Shown: piece after piece, positions 28,980 through 38,201 of the stretch
Layout of the letters: each line of letters opens with the position of its first letter
How positions within the stretch are numbered: the stretch's first letter is position 1
From: a halophilic archaeon SHRA6
GTDB taxonomy: Archaea > Halobacteriota > Halobacteria > Halobacteriales > Haloferacaceae
Direction: 5' to 3'
Length of the DNA stretch: 64,000 nt
Assembly (NCBI GenBank): GCA_005239175.1
Contig: ML241294.1
Coordinates: forward strand, 1 to 64,000
The notes under the pieces: generated by a model
What the model was told of the DNA's origin: nothing
What the model saw: the letters and a program-made list of their open reading frames with translations, nothing else
The model's database searches: none
Translations under genes and position numbers: made by a program

Positions 28980-30131
28980 TCAGAACGACTTTTTGATCTT
29001 GTCGAAGAAGCCTTCCGAGACGTCAACCTCTTCGCCGCCGGCTTCTGCGAACGCTTCGAGCGCTTCGCGCTGTTCCGCGTTGAGATTCTCGGGCGTAACG
29101 ACCTGTACGGTCACGTACAGATCACCGTGACCCCGCCCGCGAAGCCGTGGCATTCCTTTGCCCCGCAGTCGGAACGTTTCGCCGCTTTGGGTTGCCTCGG
29201 GAACGTCGAACTCGGCTTTCCCGTCCATCGTCGGAACCTCGATCGTCGCGCCGAAAACCGCTTGCGGGAACGAGATCGGACAGTCGTACCGGAGGTCGTC
29301 GCCGTCACGCTCGAAGTCCTCGTGGTCGCGGATCTCAATGTCGATTAACAGATCGCCGTTCGGGCCGCCGTTCTCTCCGGGGGCGCCTTCGCGCTCCATC
29401 CGAAGCGTCTGACCGTCTCGAATGCCAGCCGGTACCTCGACCGAGAGGCTCGCCTCCGATCGAACCTGCCCCTGGCCTGAACAGGTCGAACACTGCTCGT
29501 CGACGATCTCGCCGTCGCCGCCGCAGCGCCGACAGGTCGTCGACTGCTGGACGCGGCCAAACGGCGTCTGTTGGACCTGGGTGACCTGCCCCTGTCCGTT
29601 ACACTCCGGACAGGTCTGGACGGTCGCCTCCGGCGGGTAGCCCTTGCCGTCGCAGTCAGGACACGTCTCGGGGCGGGTGACAGAGAACTGCTTGGTCACG
29701 CCCTCGTAGGCATCCTCGAGGTCGATCGACATCGACGTTCGAAGGTCTCTGCCTTGCCGTGGACGGTTGGGTGAGCGGCCACCGCCACCCCCGCCGCCAA
29801 AGAACTGATTGAACAGGTCCTCGAATCCACCTGCGCCGGACGCGCCGCCGAAACCACCCGCACCGCCGAAGCCGCCGCCGGCGCCGTTGGTGCCGCCGCG
29901 CTTTTCGGCCTGCTCGAAGCGCTCGTGGCCGAGGCGATCGTACGCCTGGCGTTTCTCCTCGTCGGTGAGCACTTCCTTTGCTTTCTGGATCTTCTTGAAT
30001 TTCTCCTCAGCGTCTGGCTCGTCGCTCACGTCCGGGTGATACTGCGCAGCCTTCTTTCGATACGCGCGCTTGATCTCGTCTTCGGACGCGTCTTTCGAGA
30101 CGCCGAGCACCTCATAGAAGTCCTCGCTCAT
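28980..30131 (-). CDS. dnaJ: Chaperone DnaJ (Hsp40)
   Basis: The 383-residue cochaperone stimulates DnaK ATPase and delivers substrates. The J domain (residues 1-70) has the HPD motif in KAAQYHPDVSDEP. A Gly/Phe-rich linker follows, then four zinc-binding repeats CPDCDGKG, CPECNGQG, CRRCGGDG and CSTCSGQG, and the C-terminal substrate-binding barrel with LRGKGMPRLRGRGHGDLYV. It is a complete type I DnaJ. It lies 55 bp downstream of dnaK. Confidence 0.97.
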   Translation of the reverse strand: MSEDFYEVLGVSKDASEDEIKRAYRKKAAQYHPDVSDEPDAEEKFKKIQKAKEVLTDEEKRQAYDRLGHERFEQAEKRGGTNGAGGGFGGAGGFGGASGAGGFEDLFNQFFGGGGGGGRSPNRPRQGRDLRTSMSIDLEDAYEGVTKQFSVTRPETCPDCDGKGYPPEATVQTCPECNGQGQVTQVQQTPFGRVQQSTTCRRCGGDGEIVDEQCSTCSGQGQVRSEASLSVEVPAGIRDGQTLRMEREGAPGENGGPNGDLLIDIEIRDHEDFERDGDDLRYDCPISFPQAVFGATIEVPTMDGKAEFDVPEATQSGETFRLRGKGMPRLRGRGHGDLYVTVQVVTPENLNAEQREALEAFAEAGGEEVDVSEGFFDKIKKSF

Positions 30132-30186
30132 CGGTCGTGCTCCTTCGGGCTATCCGGTCTCATGTGTAAATTGGTTGAATGACTGT

Positions 30187-32082
30187 TCAGTTTTCGTCGT
30201 CGTCGACGTCCTCGAAGTCGGCGTCAACGTACTCGTCGCCGTCTGCGTTGCCCGCGGCGTCACCGAATCCCGCACCGGCTCCACCGGGGCCGCCCGCGGC
30301 ACCAGCCCCACCAGGACCTGCCTGTGCCTGCTGGGCCTGCTGTTGGTACATCTGCTTGCCGATTTCCTGCAGGGACTCTGAGAGCGACTCGGTTACGTCC
30401 TGGAGTTCCTCGGTGCTTGCGTCTTCGTCTTCGAGTGTCTCCTCGACGGCTTCGATCGCAGACTCGATGTCTGCCTGCAGCTCGTCGTCGACGTTCTCCT
30501 CGTTCTCTTCGAGGAGCGTTTCTGCCCGCTGGACCGCGCTTTCGGCCTCGTTTCGGGCCTCGATGCGCTCTCGACGCTCTTCGTCCTCTTCGGCGTGCTG
30601 TTCGGCCTCCTCTTGCATGCGCTCGATCTCCTCGTCTGAGAGGCCTGCACCGCCCTCGATCGTGATGTTCTCCTGGTTGCCGGAGCCTTTGTCCTCCGCG
30701 GAGACGTTGACGATTCCGTTCTCGTCGATGTTGAACGATACCTCGATCTGTGGGGTTCCCGCAGGCGCTGGCGGAATTCCTGCCAGCATGAACTCGCCGA
30801 GCAGCTCGTTCTCTTCGGCGATCTCGCGTTCGCCCTGGAAGACCCGAACCTGTACGGACGTCTGGTTGGCTGCGGCGGTCGTGAAGATCTTCGACTCCTC
30901 AGTCGGGATTGTGGTGTTCTTTTCGATCAGTCGCTCGAAGAGCCCACCTTTGACCTCGATACCGAGGCTCAGCGGCGTAACGTCGAGCAGAACGATGTCG
31001 TCGACCTCGCCGCCAAGGACGCCACCCTGGATCGCCGCACCGAGTGCGACCGCCTCGTCGGGGTTGACGTTCTTTTTCGGCTCCTTGCCGATGATCTCTT
31101 CGACCTTCTCGGAGACCTGCGGCATCCGAGTCGACCCACCGACGAGAATGACCTCGTCGATTTCGTCGGTGCTGTATCCGGCGTCTGACAGGGCCTGTTT
31201 GGTCGGTCCAACCGTTCGCTCGATCAGGTCCGTCGTTATCGACTCGAATTTTGCACGCGTGATCGACGTTTCGAGGTGGACCGGACCCGAATCTGTCGCT
31301 GTGATGAACGGAAGGTTGACCTTCGCTTCCTTTCGGCTCGACAGCTCGATCTTCGCTTCTTCGGCGGCGTCTTTGAGCCGCTGAAGCGCCTGTCGGTCTT
31401 CCCGAAGGTCGATCCCGTGGTCGTTTTTGAACTCGTCGGCGAGGTAGTCGATGATCGCCTGATCCCAGTCGTCGCCGCCGAGGTCGTTGTCTCCGTTCGT
31501 TGCGACGACCTCGTAGACGCCGCCGCCGAGATCGAGGACGCTCACGTCGAACGTTCCGCCGCCGAGGTCGTATACAAGAACGGTCTGATCCGAGTCGTCG
31601 TCAAGGCCGTACGCCATCGATGCGGCAGTCGGCTCGTTGACGATCCGCTCGACGTCGAGTCCCGCGATCTCGCCGGCGTTCTTCGTCGCCTGGCGCTGTT
31701 TGTCGTTAAAGTACGCCGGGACGGTGATGACTGCCTTTTTGACATCGTCACCCAGATACTCCTCAGCATCGCGTTTGATCTTCTGGAGGATCATCGCCGA
31801 GATCTGTTCGGGCGTATACTCCTCGCCGTCGATATCGACCGAATAATCTTCCTCGCCCATGTGGCGTTTGATCGACTGGATCGTTCGATCGGGATTCTGG
31901 ACAGCCTGATTTTTCGCCGGATTCCCGACAAGTCGCTCGCCGTCGTCGGTGAACGCGACGACCGACGGCGTGGTTCTGTCGCCTTCCGAGTTCACGATAA
32001 TCTCGGGGTCGCCACCCTCCATCACCGCAAACGCGCTGTTGGTGGTACCGAGATCGATACCGAGAATCTTGTTGCTCGTCAT
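30187..32082 (-). CDS. dnaK: Chaperone DnaK (Hsp70)
   Basis: The 631-residue ATP-driven chaperone begins [19 protein letters not shown] (phosphate 1 loop) and contains [19 protein letters not shown] (phosphate 2) and [18 protein letters not shown]-type adenosine motif. The substrate-binding domain follows from [14 protein letters not shown]. The C-terminal lid ends in a Gly/Ala-rich spacer and an acidic tail [15 protein letters not shown]. Hsp70 was acquired from bacteria in haloarchaea. Gene order grpE-dnaK-dnaJ on one strand is classical; a TTTAA element at about 32113-32117 may drive dnaK itself. Confidence 0.98.
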   Translation of the reverse strand: MTSNKILGIDLGTTNSAFAVMEGGDPEIIVNSEGDRTTPSVVAFTDDGERLVGNPAKNQAVQNPDRTIQSIKRHMGEEDYSVDIDGEEYTPEQISAMILQKIKRDAEEYLGDDVKKAVITVPAYFNDKQRQATKNAGEIAGLDVERIVNEPTAASMAYGLDDDSDQTVLVYDLGGGTFDVSVLDLGGGVYEVVATNGDNDLGGDDWDQAIIDYLADEFKNDHGIDLREDRQALQRLKDAAEEAKIELSSRKEAKVNLPFITATDSGPVHLETSITRAKFESITTDLIERTVGPTKQALSDAGYSTDEIDEVILVGGSTRMPQVSEKVEEIIGKEPKKNVNPDEAVALGAAIQGGVLGGEVDDIVLLDVTPLSLGIEVKGGLFERLIEKNTTIPTEESKIFTTAAANQTSVQVRVFQGEREIAEENELLGEFMLAGIPPAPAGTPQIEVSFNIDENGIVNVSAEDKGSGNQENITIEGGAGLSDEEIERMQEEAEQHAEEDEERRERIEARNEAESAVQRAETLLEENEENVDDELQADIESAIEAVEETLEDEDASTEELQDVTESLSESLQEIGKQMYQQQAQQAQAGPGGAGAAGGPGGAGAGFGDAAGNADGDEYVDADFEDVDDDEN

Positions 32083-32246
32083 CTTGGTTTCAATTACCGG
32101 CTTGTGTCGGTTAAAGGTTACTAGATATACTAACCCACACGTGAGATGAATCTGCCCGGTGTATAGCGGTTTTTTGAAAATTAAAGTGCCCTTCGTCGGA
32201 GGGTTTAAATCGACCGCAATGAGACCGTTCTGTCCGCTGTGTGGAG

Positions 32247-32921
32247 CTACTCGTCGTCGCTAACCGTTACCTGTGCAGGCCGAATGACCTTTTCTGCCAT
32301 CTCATAACCCGGTTGGTACACATTGACGATCGACCCGGCCGGCTCGTCGCTTTCGACCTGGAGCATCACTTCGTGGCGCTCTGGGTCGACCTCCTCACCG
32401 GGTTCGGGCTCGATAATCTCGACATTTTCCTCACCGAGAATCCGATCGAACTCCGAGAGCGTCGATTCAACACCCGGGCGGATGTCAGTATCCGCGTCCT
32501 GTTCAAGCGCACGAACGAGGTTGTCTCTGACCTTTGTGAGTCGCCCGACGAGGTCTTCGGTGGCCCGTTCGCGGATCTGGTCTTGCTTTCGCTTGCTGCG
32601 TTTTTTGTAGTTTTGAAAGTCCGCTTTCGATCGGCGGAGTTTGCTTTCGAGTTCCTCGATCCGGTCTTCGTGGGCATCGATCGTCTCTTTGTCCGCCGCA
32701 ATTGTCTCTTCGGCGGTTGCGAGTCGATCGACGATCGCTTGGACCGAATCACCGAGATCCTCGTCAACATCTCGGACCTCGGCGACCACCGATTCGGGGT
32801 CAACTTCCAAGGACTCGGTGGTCGCTGTGGTCTCGGCTTCCGATTCCTGCTCGCCATCCGAATCGGCATCAGTCGATTCGGTCGCATCGGGTTCTTCGAG
32901 ATCTGCCGACTCCTCACTCAT
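32247..32921 (-). CDS. grpE: Nucleotide exchange factor GrpE
   Basis: The 224-residue protein resets DnaK by releasing ADP. It has an acidic N-terminal region (about 70 residues of Glu, Asp, Ser and Thr), a long coiled coil ([20 protein letters not shown], then [20 protein letters not shown]), and the compact beta domain ending [20 protein letters not shown]. The start at 32921 ([11 protein letters not shown]) is chosen because the upstream frame is not acidic and has no similarity. It is 164 bp upstream of dnaK. Confidence 0.96.
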   Translation of the reverse strand: MSEESADLEEPDATESTDADSDGEQESEAETTATTESLEVDPESVVAEVRDVDEDLGDSVQAIVDRLATAEETIAADKETIDAHEDRIEELESKLRRSKADFQNYKKRSKRKQDQIRERATEDLVGRLTKVRDNLVRALEQDADTDIRPGVESTLSEFDRILGEENVEIIEPEPGEEVDPERHEVMLQVESDEPAGSIVNVYQPGYEMAEKVIRPAQVTVSDDE

Positions 32922-33055
32922 ACCGTTGAATCGGTTCTTTGGCCGCTTAAGACTTGCAGAATTGATCGCACAGCGGGCCCCATCGGCTGTTGAGAAAAAC
33001 AGGTGGTGTTTTAATCCTCCTCTGCGCATATCACGGTTGAGGAACGTCGACAGTG

Positions 33056-33196
33056 ATGCAAAGTCTGGAGTTTGTCTGTCCGGCATGCGGGCAGACGATC
33101 GAAGTCAACGAGAGTATGCGGGAGACGATTCTCAAGACAGGGTGCCCGGTATGTACGACAGACGTCTCAGCTGACGATTTTGTCGATGAGGAGTGA
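33056..33196 (+). CDS. Tiny zinc-ribbon protein
   Basis: This 46-codon gene encodes FVCPACGQTIEVNESMRETI and KTGCPVCTTDVSADDF, a four-cysteine zinc ribbon (Cys8, Cys11, Cys30, Cys33) with an acidic tail. It resembles the small haloarchaeal zinc-ribbon proteins classed as DUF7560, to my recollection. A second gene of the same family lies 760 bp away on the other strand. Such proteins may regulate transcription or bind partner proteins; the function is unknown. Confidence 0.75.
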   Translation: MQSLEFVCPACGQTIEVNESMRETILKTGCPVCTTDVSADDFVDEE

Positions 33197-33314
33197 AAAG
33201 CGTTCCACAGCCATTTTGTGAGAGTACCTGACCACTAATAGACGCACCCCGCGATAGAAACCGAAGATGCCAGTTCTGCGCCTGCAGAGTGAATTTATGC
33301 GTCGTCCCAGTCGA

Positions 33315-33767
33315 CTACTCGTCTCTGTCGACAGTCACTTTTCGACCACTGATCGTCTCGGGGACGAATCGATACAGTTCGATGTCGAGATCTGCCTTAC
33401 CCTGTGCCCAAATTTCGAATAGCGGTCGGCGCGTCTCCCCGTACTGTTCGATCGTCTCGACGGTCAGATCGTTTGGGTCAATTTGATCGAGTTCGCCTTT
33501 GAGGACGACACTCCGGTATACGTCGCCGTCTTGATCGTACACGACGATCCGGGCGTCTGGATCTGACGAAAGGAACTCGCGCTTTTCGCTTTCAGGGGTC
33601 GAAACCAGCCGCATGTACAACTGGCGCGCGTCCGCATCGTAGCCATAAGAGATCGGAATTGCATATGGACTGGCTCCGCGAGCAAGCGACAGGACGCCGG
33701 TCTCGTGGCTTCCCAAGAACGCGTCGACGTCTGCCACCGACATCTCGACCTCGCGACTGATACTCAT
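33315..33767 (-). CDS. Pyridoxamine 5'-phosphate oxidase-like flavin barrel protein
   Basis: The 150-residue protein has the split-barrel pattern of the PNPOx-like family: FLGSHETGVLSLARGASPYA, IPISYGYDADARQLYMRLV, then a VYRSVVLKGELDQ strand. Haloarchaea encode many such small flavin or F420-binding proteins, and the ligand cannot be told from sequence. It lies between two tiny zinc-ribbon genes, being 44 bp downstream of the one at 33812-33961 on the same strand, which suggests cotranscription. Confidence 0.85.
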   Translation of the reverse strand: MSISREVEMSVADVDAFLGSHETGVLSLARGASPYAIPISYGYDADARQLYMRLVSTPESEKREFLSSDPDARIVVYDQDGDVYRSVVLKGELDQIDPNDLTVETIEQYGETRRPLFEIWAQGKADLDIELYRFVPETISGRKVTVDRDE

Positions 33768-33811
33768 GTACTGCTACATCCGCATACTGCGGTAATAAAT
33801 CCCACGAGAGC

Positions 33812-33961
33812 CTACTCGTCGACAAAAACAAAATCGTCGGGTGAGACATCACTTTGACAGGCCACACAGCCGGTTTCACGGAGTGTGGCGGCCATCCCTT
33901 CGGAGACCGCAAACGCCTGTCCACAGGACGGACAAACGAACTGTTTCTCGTGGGGAGCCAT
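33812..33961 (-). CDS. Tiny zinc-ribbon protein (paralogue)
   Basis: This 49-codon gene encodes QFVCPSCGQAFAVSEGMAAT and ETGCVACQSDVSPDDFVFVD, with cysteines at 10, 13, 32 and 35. It aligns without gaps to the 46-residue protein at 33056-33196 (shared FVCPxCGQ, VxExM, GCxxC, DVSxDDFV), so the two are clear paralogues. It lies directly upstream of the flavin-barrel gene. The function is unknown. Confidence 0.75.
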   Translation of the reverse strand: MAPHEKQFVCPSCGQAFAVSEGMAATLRETGCVACQSDVSPDDFVFVDE

Positions 33962-34035
33962 ATGAAAGCACACGGTAGCGATCGCTAAGAAGTGCGGGCC
34001 GCGTTCTCAACCCTCGAGAACTTGTTTCGAGTACC

Positions 34036-34138
34036 GACGAAAACCACCACTCGATTGTTCAGCTACGAAACCCATCACTCGATTGTTCAGCTGCGAAACC
34101 CACCACTCGATTGTTCAGCTACGAAACCCATCACTCGA
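34036..34138. repeat. Tandem repeat, period exactly 28 bp, three full copies plus ends
   Basis: The phrase CACTCGATTGTTCAGCTACG recurs at 34048, 34076 (one base different) and 34104, with a partial fourth copy at 34132 that contains the last bases and stop codon of the minus-strand HTH-10 gene. A degenerate end of a further copy precedes the first. There are no unique spacers. As with the array at 22042, the repeat appears to be a multiplication of the 3' end of a gene. It also forms the region upstream of the zinc-ribbon gene at 33812-33961. Confidence 0.9.
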
Positions 34139-34772
34139 CAACCGAGCCGAGAAGTTTGCGCTGTGCGGCCGCGAGATGTTCAGCAAACGTCGATCGGTCA
34201 ATTCCGAGTTCGTCCGCAATTTCGCTTGCGTTTGCCCCCTTCGGATGTGAAAAATACCCACGATCGTACGCGGTCTGCAACACCTCACGCTGGCGCTTGG
34301 TCAGTTCGCTGCGATCGATGTAGATCACATCGGTCTCCTGCGGCTGTCCAGAGGACTGCAAGAGGCGGATAACCTGCATCTCTGGATACTGGTCGCGAAT
34401 ATCCTCGAGGATCGATCGCAGCGTCGGGAGGTCCGCCGCGTGAAACGTGAGGTACAGCGAGCCCTCTCGGGCCTGGGTTTCGATAACTGGCGAGTCGTGG
34501 CGTTCGACGATCGCGTGCGGACTCGAGTTGAGGTCCGACTCACGAACCCGGAGCGCCGTTTTTTCCCCGTATTCGAACACCCGCTGGAGGCGATCGTCCG
34601 ACGCATCGACCGCATGGGTGTCGAATAAGAACTCAAAGATTGCCTCCTCGGCGTCCGAAGATGGGAGACACCGCGTCACCGATCGAATTGGTGGGCCGTC
34701 AACGGTCAACGACGCCATTGGATGATCCGGAACGGTGGGCAGACATACCTCCGCCCGAATCCCATCGCTCAT
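34131..34772 (-). CDS. Bacterio-opsin activator (HTH-10) family regulator
   Basis: The 213-residue protein ends in an HTH-10 domain (about 155-210): LTKRQREVLQTAYDRGYFSH, then GANASEIADELGIDRSTFAE and HLAAAQRKLL. The N-terminal 150 residues form the beta-rich regulatory domain usual in short Bat-like proteins; no PAS or GAF domain is fused. Target genes are unknown. The gene is divergent from a small unknown gene with a 154-bp gap, and its stop codon lies inside a 28-bp tandem repeat. Confidence 0.9.
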   Translation of the reverse strand: MSDGIRAEVCLPTVPDHPMASLTVDGPPIRSVTRCLPSSDAEEAIFEFLFDTHAVDASDDRLQRVFEYGEKTALRVRESDLNSSPHAIVERHDSPVIETQAREGSLYLTFHAADLPTLRSILEDIRDQYPEMQVIRLLQSSGQPQETDVIYIDRSELTKRQREVLQTAYDRGYFSHPKGANASEIADELGIDRSTFAEHLAAAQRKLLGSVVE

Positions 34773-34926
34773 TACCTACAATCGGGAGCAGCGGTCGCAA
34801 ATAAGTGTCGCCATCCAATCGGTATCTCCGGCGAAACGGTTAATATACATCAAATCAACATCATGTGTGGGAGCAAGACACGGTCAAAGTTAGCACCGCA
34901 AAATATCAACATAGATAATCGGGAGC

Positions 34927-35352
34927 ATGTTACACGCAGTCTATCGGTGGTTGTTCAGTATAGAGGAGCGATCCTTAGAGGAGGTTACAGAGATCGAGAC
35001 AATCGCCGATGCGGTCGACCTCGGATGGTGTTCAAAGCGACTACCAGGAGAGTGGGACGTGCGCGTTGACATCGTTCAGTACGGTCAGGAGGCGCTCACG
35101 CAGGTGTTGATCTGTACACATCCCACAGTGCCGATCGAGTTCGTGCTCGTGCCGGCGCAAAACGCCGAACCTACCGCTGACATCGCGGTATACCGCAGAG
35201 ACCGTTCCCGAGGAACACGGACACAGCTCGAGCGTTCAATAGTGAATCTTGAGACCGCGATCGACACAATTTCTCCGCGGCTCCAACGGATCGAGCGCCA
35301 GCAAACACCGTCAGCGGATCGCCAGCGAGAACCGATCGTTATCTCTCCGTAG
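34927..35352 (+). CDS. Uncharacterised small protein
   Basis: I do not recognise this 141-residue protein. It begins MLHAVYRWLFSIEERSLEEV, is soluble, and has a central beta-rich part (ALTQVLICTHPTVPIEFVLV) and a basic, coil-like C-terminus (TQLERSIVNLETAIDTISPR). A TTAATATA element lies about 80 bp upstream. It precedes an alpha/beta hydrolase gene by 82 bp on the same strand. Confidence 0.6.
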   Translation: MLHAVYRWLFSIEERSLEEVTEIETIADAVDLGWCSKRLPGEWDVRVDIVQYGQEALTQVLICTHPTVPIEFVLVPAQNAEPTADIAVYRRDRSRGTRTQLERSIVNLETAIDTISPRLQRIERQQTPSADRQREPIVISP

Positions 35353-35434
35353 GACACCCGAGTTCACGCGTTGGGTAGTCGAGCCGACGAGATGAGTCCA
35401 CATCCTCAAGTCAGAGCCGCCCTAACGCTTTGAC

Positions 35435-36247
35435 ATGCCAACGACAACGGGACAGCTCGATCATACCCACCCGTACGTCCAGTTCGGAACCGGCGATCGG
35501 CCGCTCGTGGTGATACCGGGGCTCGCCGACAGCCTCGTCGGCCCTATCGAGGGAATTCGTGCATGGCTCCTCCGATGGTCATTGCGCCGATATACCCCCG
35601 ACCGGCGAGTGTACCTCCTCAGGCGGCCAACGGGGCTCGCTGCGGACGCGTCGATCGCATCGATGGCCGACAGTTACGCGGCGGCGCTTGCGTCGCGCTT
35701 CGACGAACCCGTCGATGTACTCGGTATCTCAATGGGTGGCTGTATCGCCCAAGAACTGGCTAGTTCACACCCAGACGTAGTTCGTCGACTGGTCGTTGGG
35801 ACCGCCGCGTGCCGACTCAACGAGGAAGGCAGCGCCATCGCGGCACGCTGGCGAGACTTCGCGGCCGATCACGACTGGGAAGCGCTCTACAGTGAAGCCG
35901 CTGATCTGACGTTTTCTGACTGGCGTGGTTCCCTCTACGGCAGGCTTCAGTGGCTCCCAACGGATTTGGTCTTCGGCGACCCGCCGGTTTCTGCGGACGT
36001 GTCGATCTCGCTGGACGCACTCTCGACGTTTGACGCCTGCGATCGGGTCGGAAACATCGAAGCCCCGACGCTGCTAATTGGAGGCGATGAAGATCCCTTC
36101 TTTGACGAGCGAACGATGATAGAAACGGCTGAAGCAATTCCCGACGCGCAGCTGTTTTTATTCCGTCGCAGCGGCCACGGCGCGTTCGCCGAACACCGCC
36201 GCGCTTTCGATCAGACAGCGATCGACTTTCTTGACAAAAAGCGCTGA
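35435..36247 (+). CDS. Alpha/beta hydrolase
   Basis: The 270-residue protein has the classical fold: an oxyanion-hole loop LVVIPGLADSLVG, the nucleophile elbow LGISMGGCIAQELA with the catalytic Ser, the acid in LLIGGDEDPFFDE and the histidine in FRRSGHGAFAEH. It has no signal peptide, so it is cytoplasmic. The substrate (ester, lactone or peptide) cannot be predicted. It converges on the CopD-like gene. Confidence 0.88.
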   Translation: MPTTTGQLDHTHPYVQFGTGDRPLVVIPGLADSLVGPIEGIRAWLLRWSLRRYTPDRRVYLLRRPTGLAADASIASMADSYAAALASRFDEPVDVLGISMGGCIAQELASSHPDVVRRLVVGTAACRLNEEGSAIAARWRDFAADHDWEALYSEAADLTFSDWRGSLYGRLQWLPTDLVFGDPPVSADVSISLDALSTFDACDRVGNIEAPTLLIGGDEDPFFDERTMIETAEAIPDAQLFLFRRSGHGAFAEHRRAFDQTAIDFLDKKR

Positions 36248-36284
36248 GGCGTATCCTCGCCCCGTTCTTGCTCTTTGGGTTCGA

Positions 36285-36743
36285 TCAGATGACCCGTCCA
36301 GAGGCGAGAATGCCAGCGTCGATTAAGAGCCCAACCGCGACGATTCCCGCTGCGATGAACGCCGGGCGTGCGGCCGCAGCCGCAGCCGGGCCGCTCGATC
36401 CAGCGTCGTCGATTCGGCTACCGCCGATCTCGACCAGGGCGGTCAACACGAACCACAATACGATCATCGTGAGCACGAGATGCCCCCGCCCCGTCCCCAG
36501 AAGCGAGTCGAATGTGTATCGCGTGCCAGCCATGTGTCCGCCGGTCGCCACGAACACCACCGCTCCGGCTCGCGTCAGCCAGCGGAGTTTGGTCGCGATC
36601 GCCGAAAGCGTCGGCCCGTCGATCACGCCACTCGATGCCGCCGGAAGCACCGCAGCAAAGAAGAACAAGATACTACCAGTCCATGCGCCTGCAAAAGCAG
36701 TGTGCAATGACCACATCAGGACATCAACGGCAAACGGGACCAT
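36285..36743 (-). CDS. CopD-like four-helix membrane protein
   Basis: The 152-residue protein has four predicted membrane helices: VLMWSLHTAFAGAWTGSILF, AGAVVFVATGGHMAG region, HLVLTMIVLWFVLTALVEIG and AFIAAGIVAVGLLIDAGILA. Conserved histidines in helices one, two and three (LHTAF, GGHMAG, GRGHLV) resemble those of CopD-type or heme-binding membrane proteins. The start at 36743 lies 4 bp after the stop of the Lrp-type regulator on the same strand, so both are probably cotranscribed. Copper transport is only a family label. Confidence 0.7.
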   Translation of the reverse strand: MVPFAVDVLMWSLHTAFAGAWTGSILFFFAAVLPAASSGVIDGPTLSAIATKLRWLTRAGAVVFVATGGHMAGTRYTFDSLLGTGRGHLVLTMIVLWFVLTALVEIGGSRIDDAGSSGPAAAAAARPAFIAAGIVAVGLLIDAGILASGRVI

Positions 36744-36747
36744 TGGT

Positions 36748-37176
36748 TCACTTGAGCCGTTCCTGGAGGAACGATGGATGCGCCGCCGTAACGCCATCAA
36801 TGGTCATGATATCCTCGGCAATGATCTCGCCAAGTTCGTCTCCGTCGGCCGCACGTACTTCTGCCATTAACATGTGATCGCCAGAAGAGGTATACAGCGA
36901 TTCAATCGCCGGCAACGCCTTTAGCTTGCGAGTGACCTCGACGTATCGGCCGCTGTCGACGTCCATGCCAACGAACGCGATTGACTGTGAAGAGAGCTTT
37001 TTTGGATCGACGTCAGCCGAGTATCCCACGATCACCCCAGACTCTTCGAGCTCTTTGATGTACTTTCGAACAGTTGGCTTCGAGACGCCCGCGCGCTCAG
37101 CGATTTCACCATACGATGCCTTCGCGTCGTCCTCGAGGACCGAGAGGATACGATTCGCCGTTGACGTCGTGCTCAT
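36748..37176 (-). CDS. Lrp/AsnC family transcriptional regulator
   Basis: The 142-residue protein has an N-terminal HTH (ANRILSVLEDDAKASYGEIA and ERAGVSKPTVRKYIKELEES) and a C-terminal RAM domain (IAFVGMDVDSGRYVEVTRKL, LPAIESLYTSSGDHMLMAEV). Such proteins form octamers and sense amino acids or related effectors. It stands just upstream of a CopD-like gene and 84 bp from the oxidoreductase korB on the same strand, so it could regulate either. Confidence 0.93.
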   Translation of the reverse strand: MSTTSTANRILSVLEDDAKASYGEIAERAGVSKPTVRKYIKELEESGVIVGYSADVDPKKLSSQSIAFVGMDVDSGRYVEVTRKLKALPAIESLYTSSGDHMLMAEVRAADGDELGEIIAEDIMTIDGVTAAHPSFLQERLK

Positions 37177-37260
37177 ACACTACATTTCCTTCGGAACAAA
37201 AAATATCTTGCGAACCGATAACGGATTTTAGGCCCACAGAAACCCTCGCGGGGAGGACTA

Positions 37261-38199
37261 CTACTTATGTTTGTCGAGGAATTGGTCTGCCGATCGCTCC
37301 CACTCGTAGGAGTCGTCGAAGTACCGCTCGGCGAGGGGTTGTTCAGGCAGTTCGCCGATCGCCTGCTTTTCTTCTTGATAGGAGGGTCGATCCTCGTCGA
37401 CGTAGAACCGGCCGGTGAGGACAGTTCCCTCGTGGAGGACATCCTCTGTTTCGGCCATCATGTCCATCGCCTCACGGCGATCGGTCACGTCGAAGTCGTA
37501 GTCATCGGACTCCTGGATATCCACGTACGGGACGTACTGTCTGGCGTCTTTGTTCCACGTCGGACACTGCGTGAGGAAGTCGATGTGGGCGAACCCGTCG
37601 TGTTCCATCGCCTCAACGATGATCTCCTGAGCCTGGTTCGGATTGACTGCTGCAGTCCGGGCAATGTATGAGGCGCCAGACGTCAGCGACAGTGACAGCG
37701 GACGGATCGGATCCTTCGCGCTGCCAGATGGCTGGGTCTTGGATTTGTGACCCTTCGGGCTAGTCGGGGACGTCTGTCCCTTCGTAAGCCCGAAGATCTC
37801 GTTGTTGAACACGATGTACGTCATATCGTGGTTCTCGCGGGCGGTGTGCATGAAGTGGTTCCCGCCGATACCGTAGCCGTCGCCGTCGCCGCCTGCGGCG
37901 ACGACCTCGAGGCCGGGGTTCGCGAGCTTTGCAGCGCGGGCGATCGGGAGCGATCGGCCGTGGATCGTGTGGAAGCCGTAGCTCTCGAAGTAGCTGTTGA
38001 GCTTCCCCGAACAGCCGATTCCCGTGGTGAGCAGGATCTCGTCAGGCGATTTGCCCAACTCCGCGGATGCACCCTTCAGCGCTTTGAGCACACTGAAGTC
38101 ACCGCACCCTGGACACCACGTCGGCTGGGGCTCGATGCCGGGTGTGTAGTCGTTTCTGTCAACCTCGCGTCCGCCGTCAATCGCGTTGAATGCACTCAT
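37261..38199 (-). CDS. korB: 2-oxoacid:ferredoxin oxidoreductase, beta subunit
   Basis: The 312-residue subunit binds thiamine pyrophosphate and a [4Fe-4S] cluster and decarboxylates a 2-oxoacid to its CoA ester with reduction of ferredoxin. The cluster cysteines lie in WCPGCGDFSVLKAL, TTGIGCSGKLNSY and FLTQCPTWN, and the TPP motif is GGDGDGYGIGGNHFMH. Size and pairing with a 632-residue alpha subunit match the haloarchaeal 2-oxoglutarate enzyme, but pyruvate cannot be excluded from sequence alone. Two bases separate it from korA. Confidence 0.9.
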   Translation of the reverse strand: MSAFNAIDGGREVDRNDYTPGIEPQPTWCPGCGDFSVLKALKGASAELGKSPDEILLTTGIGCSGKLNSYFESYGFHTIHGRSLPIARAAKLANPGLEVVAAGGDGDGYGIGGNHFMHTARENHDMTYIVFNNEIFGLTKGQTSPTSPKGHKSKTQPSGSAKDPIRPLSLSLTSGASYIARTAAVNPNQAQEIIVEAMEHDGFAHIDFLTQCPTWNKDARQYVPYVDIQESDDYDFDVTDRREAMDMMAETEDVLHEGTVLTGRFYVDEDRPSYQEEKQAIGELPEQPLAERYFDDSYEWERSADQFLDKHK

Positions 38200-38201
38200 G
38201 A

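Noticed and set aside
30179-31384. 401-codon open frame antisense to dnaK
   Set aside because: It is a serine-rich shadow of the opposite strand of dnaK with no family resemblance.
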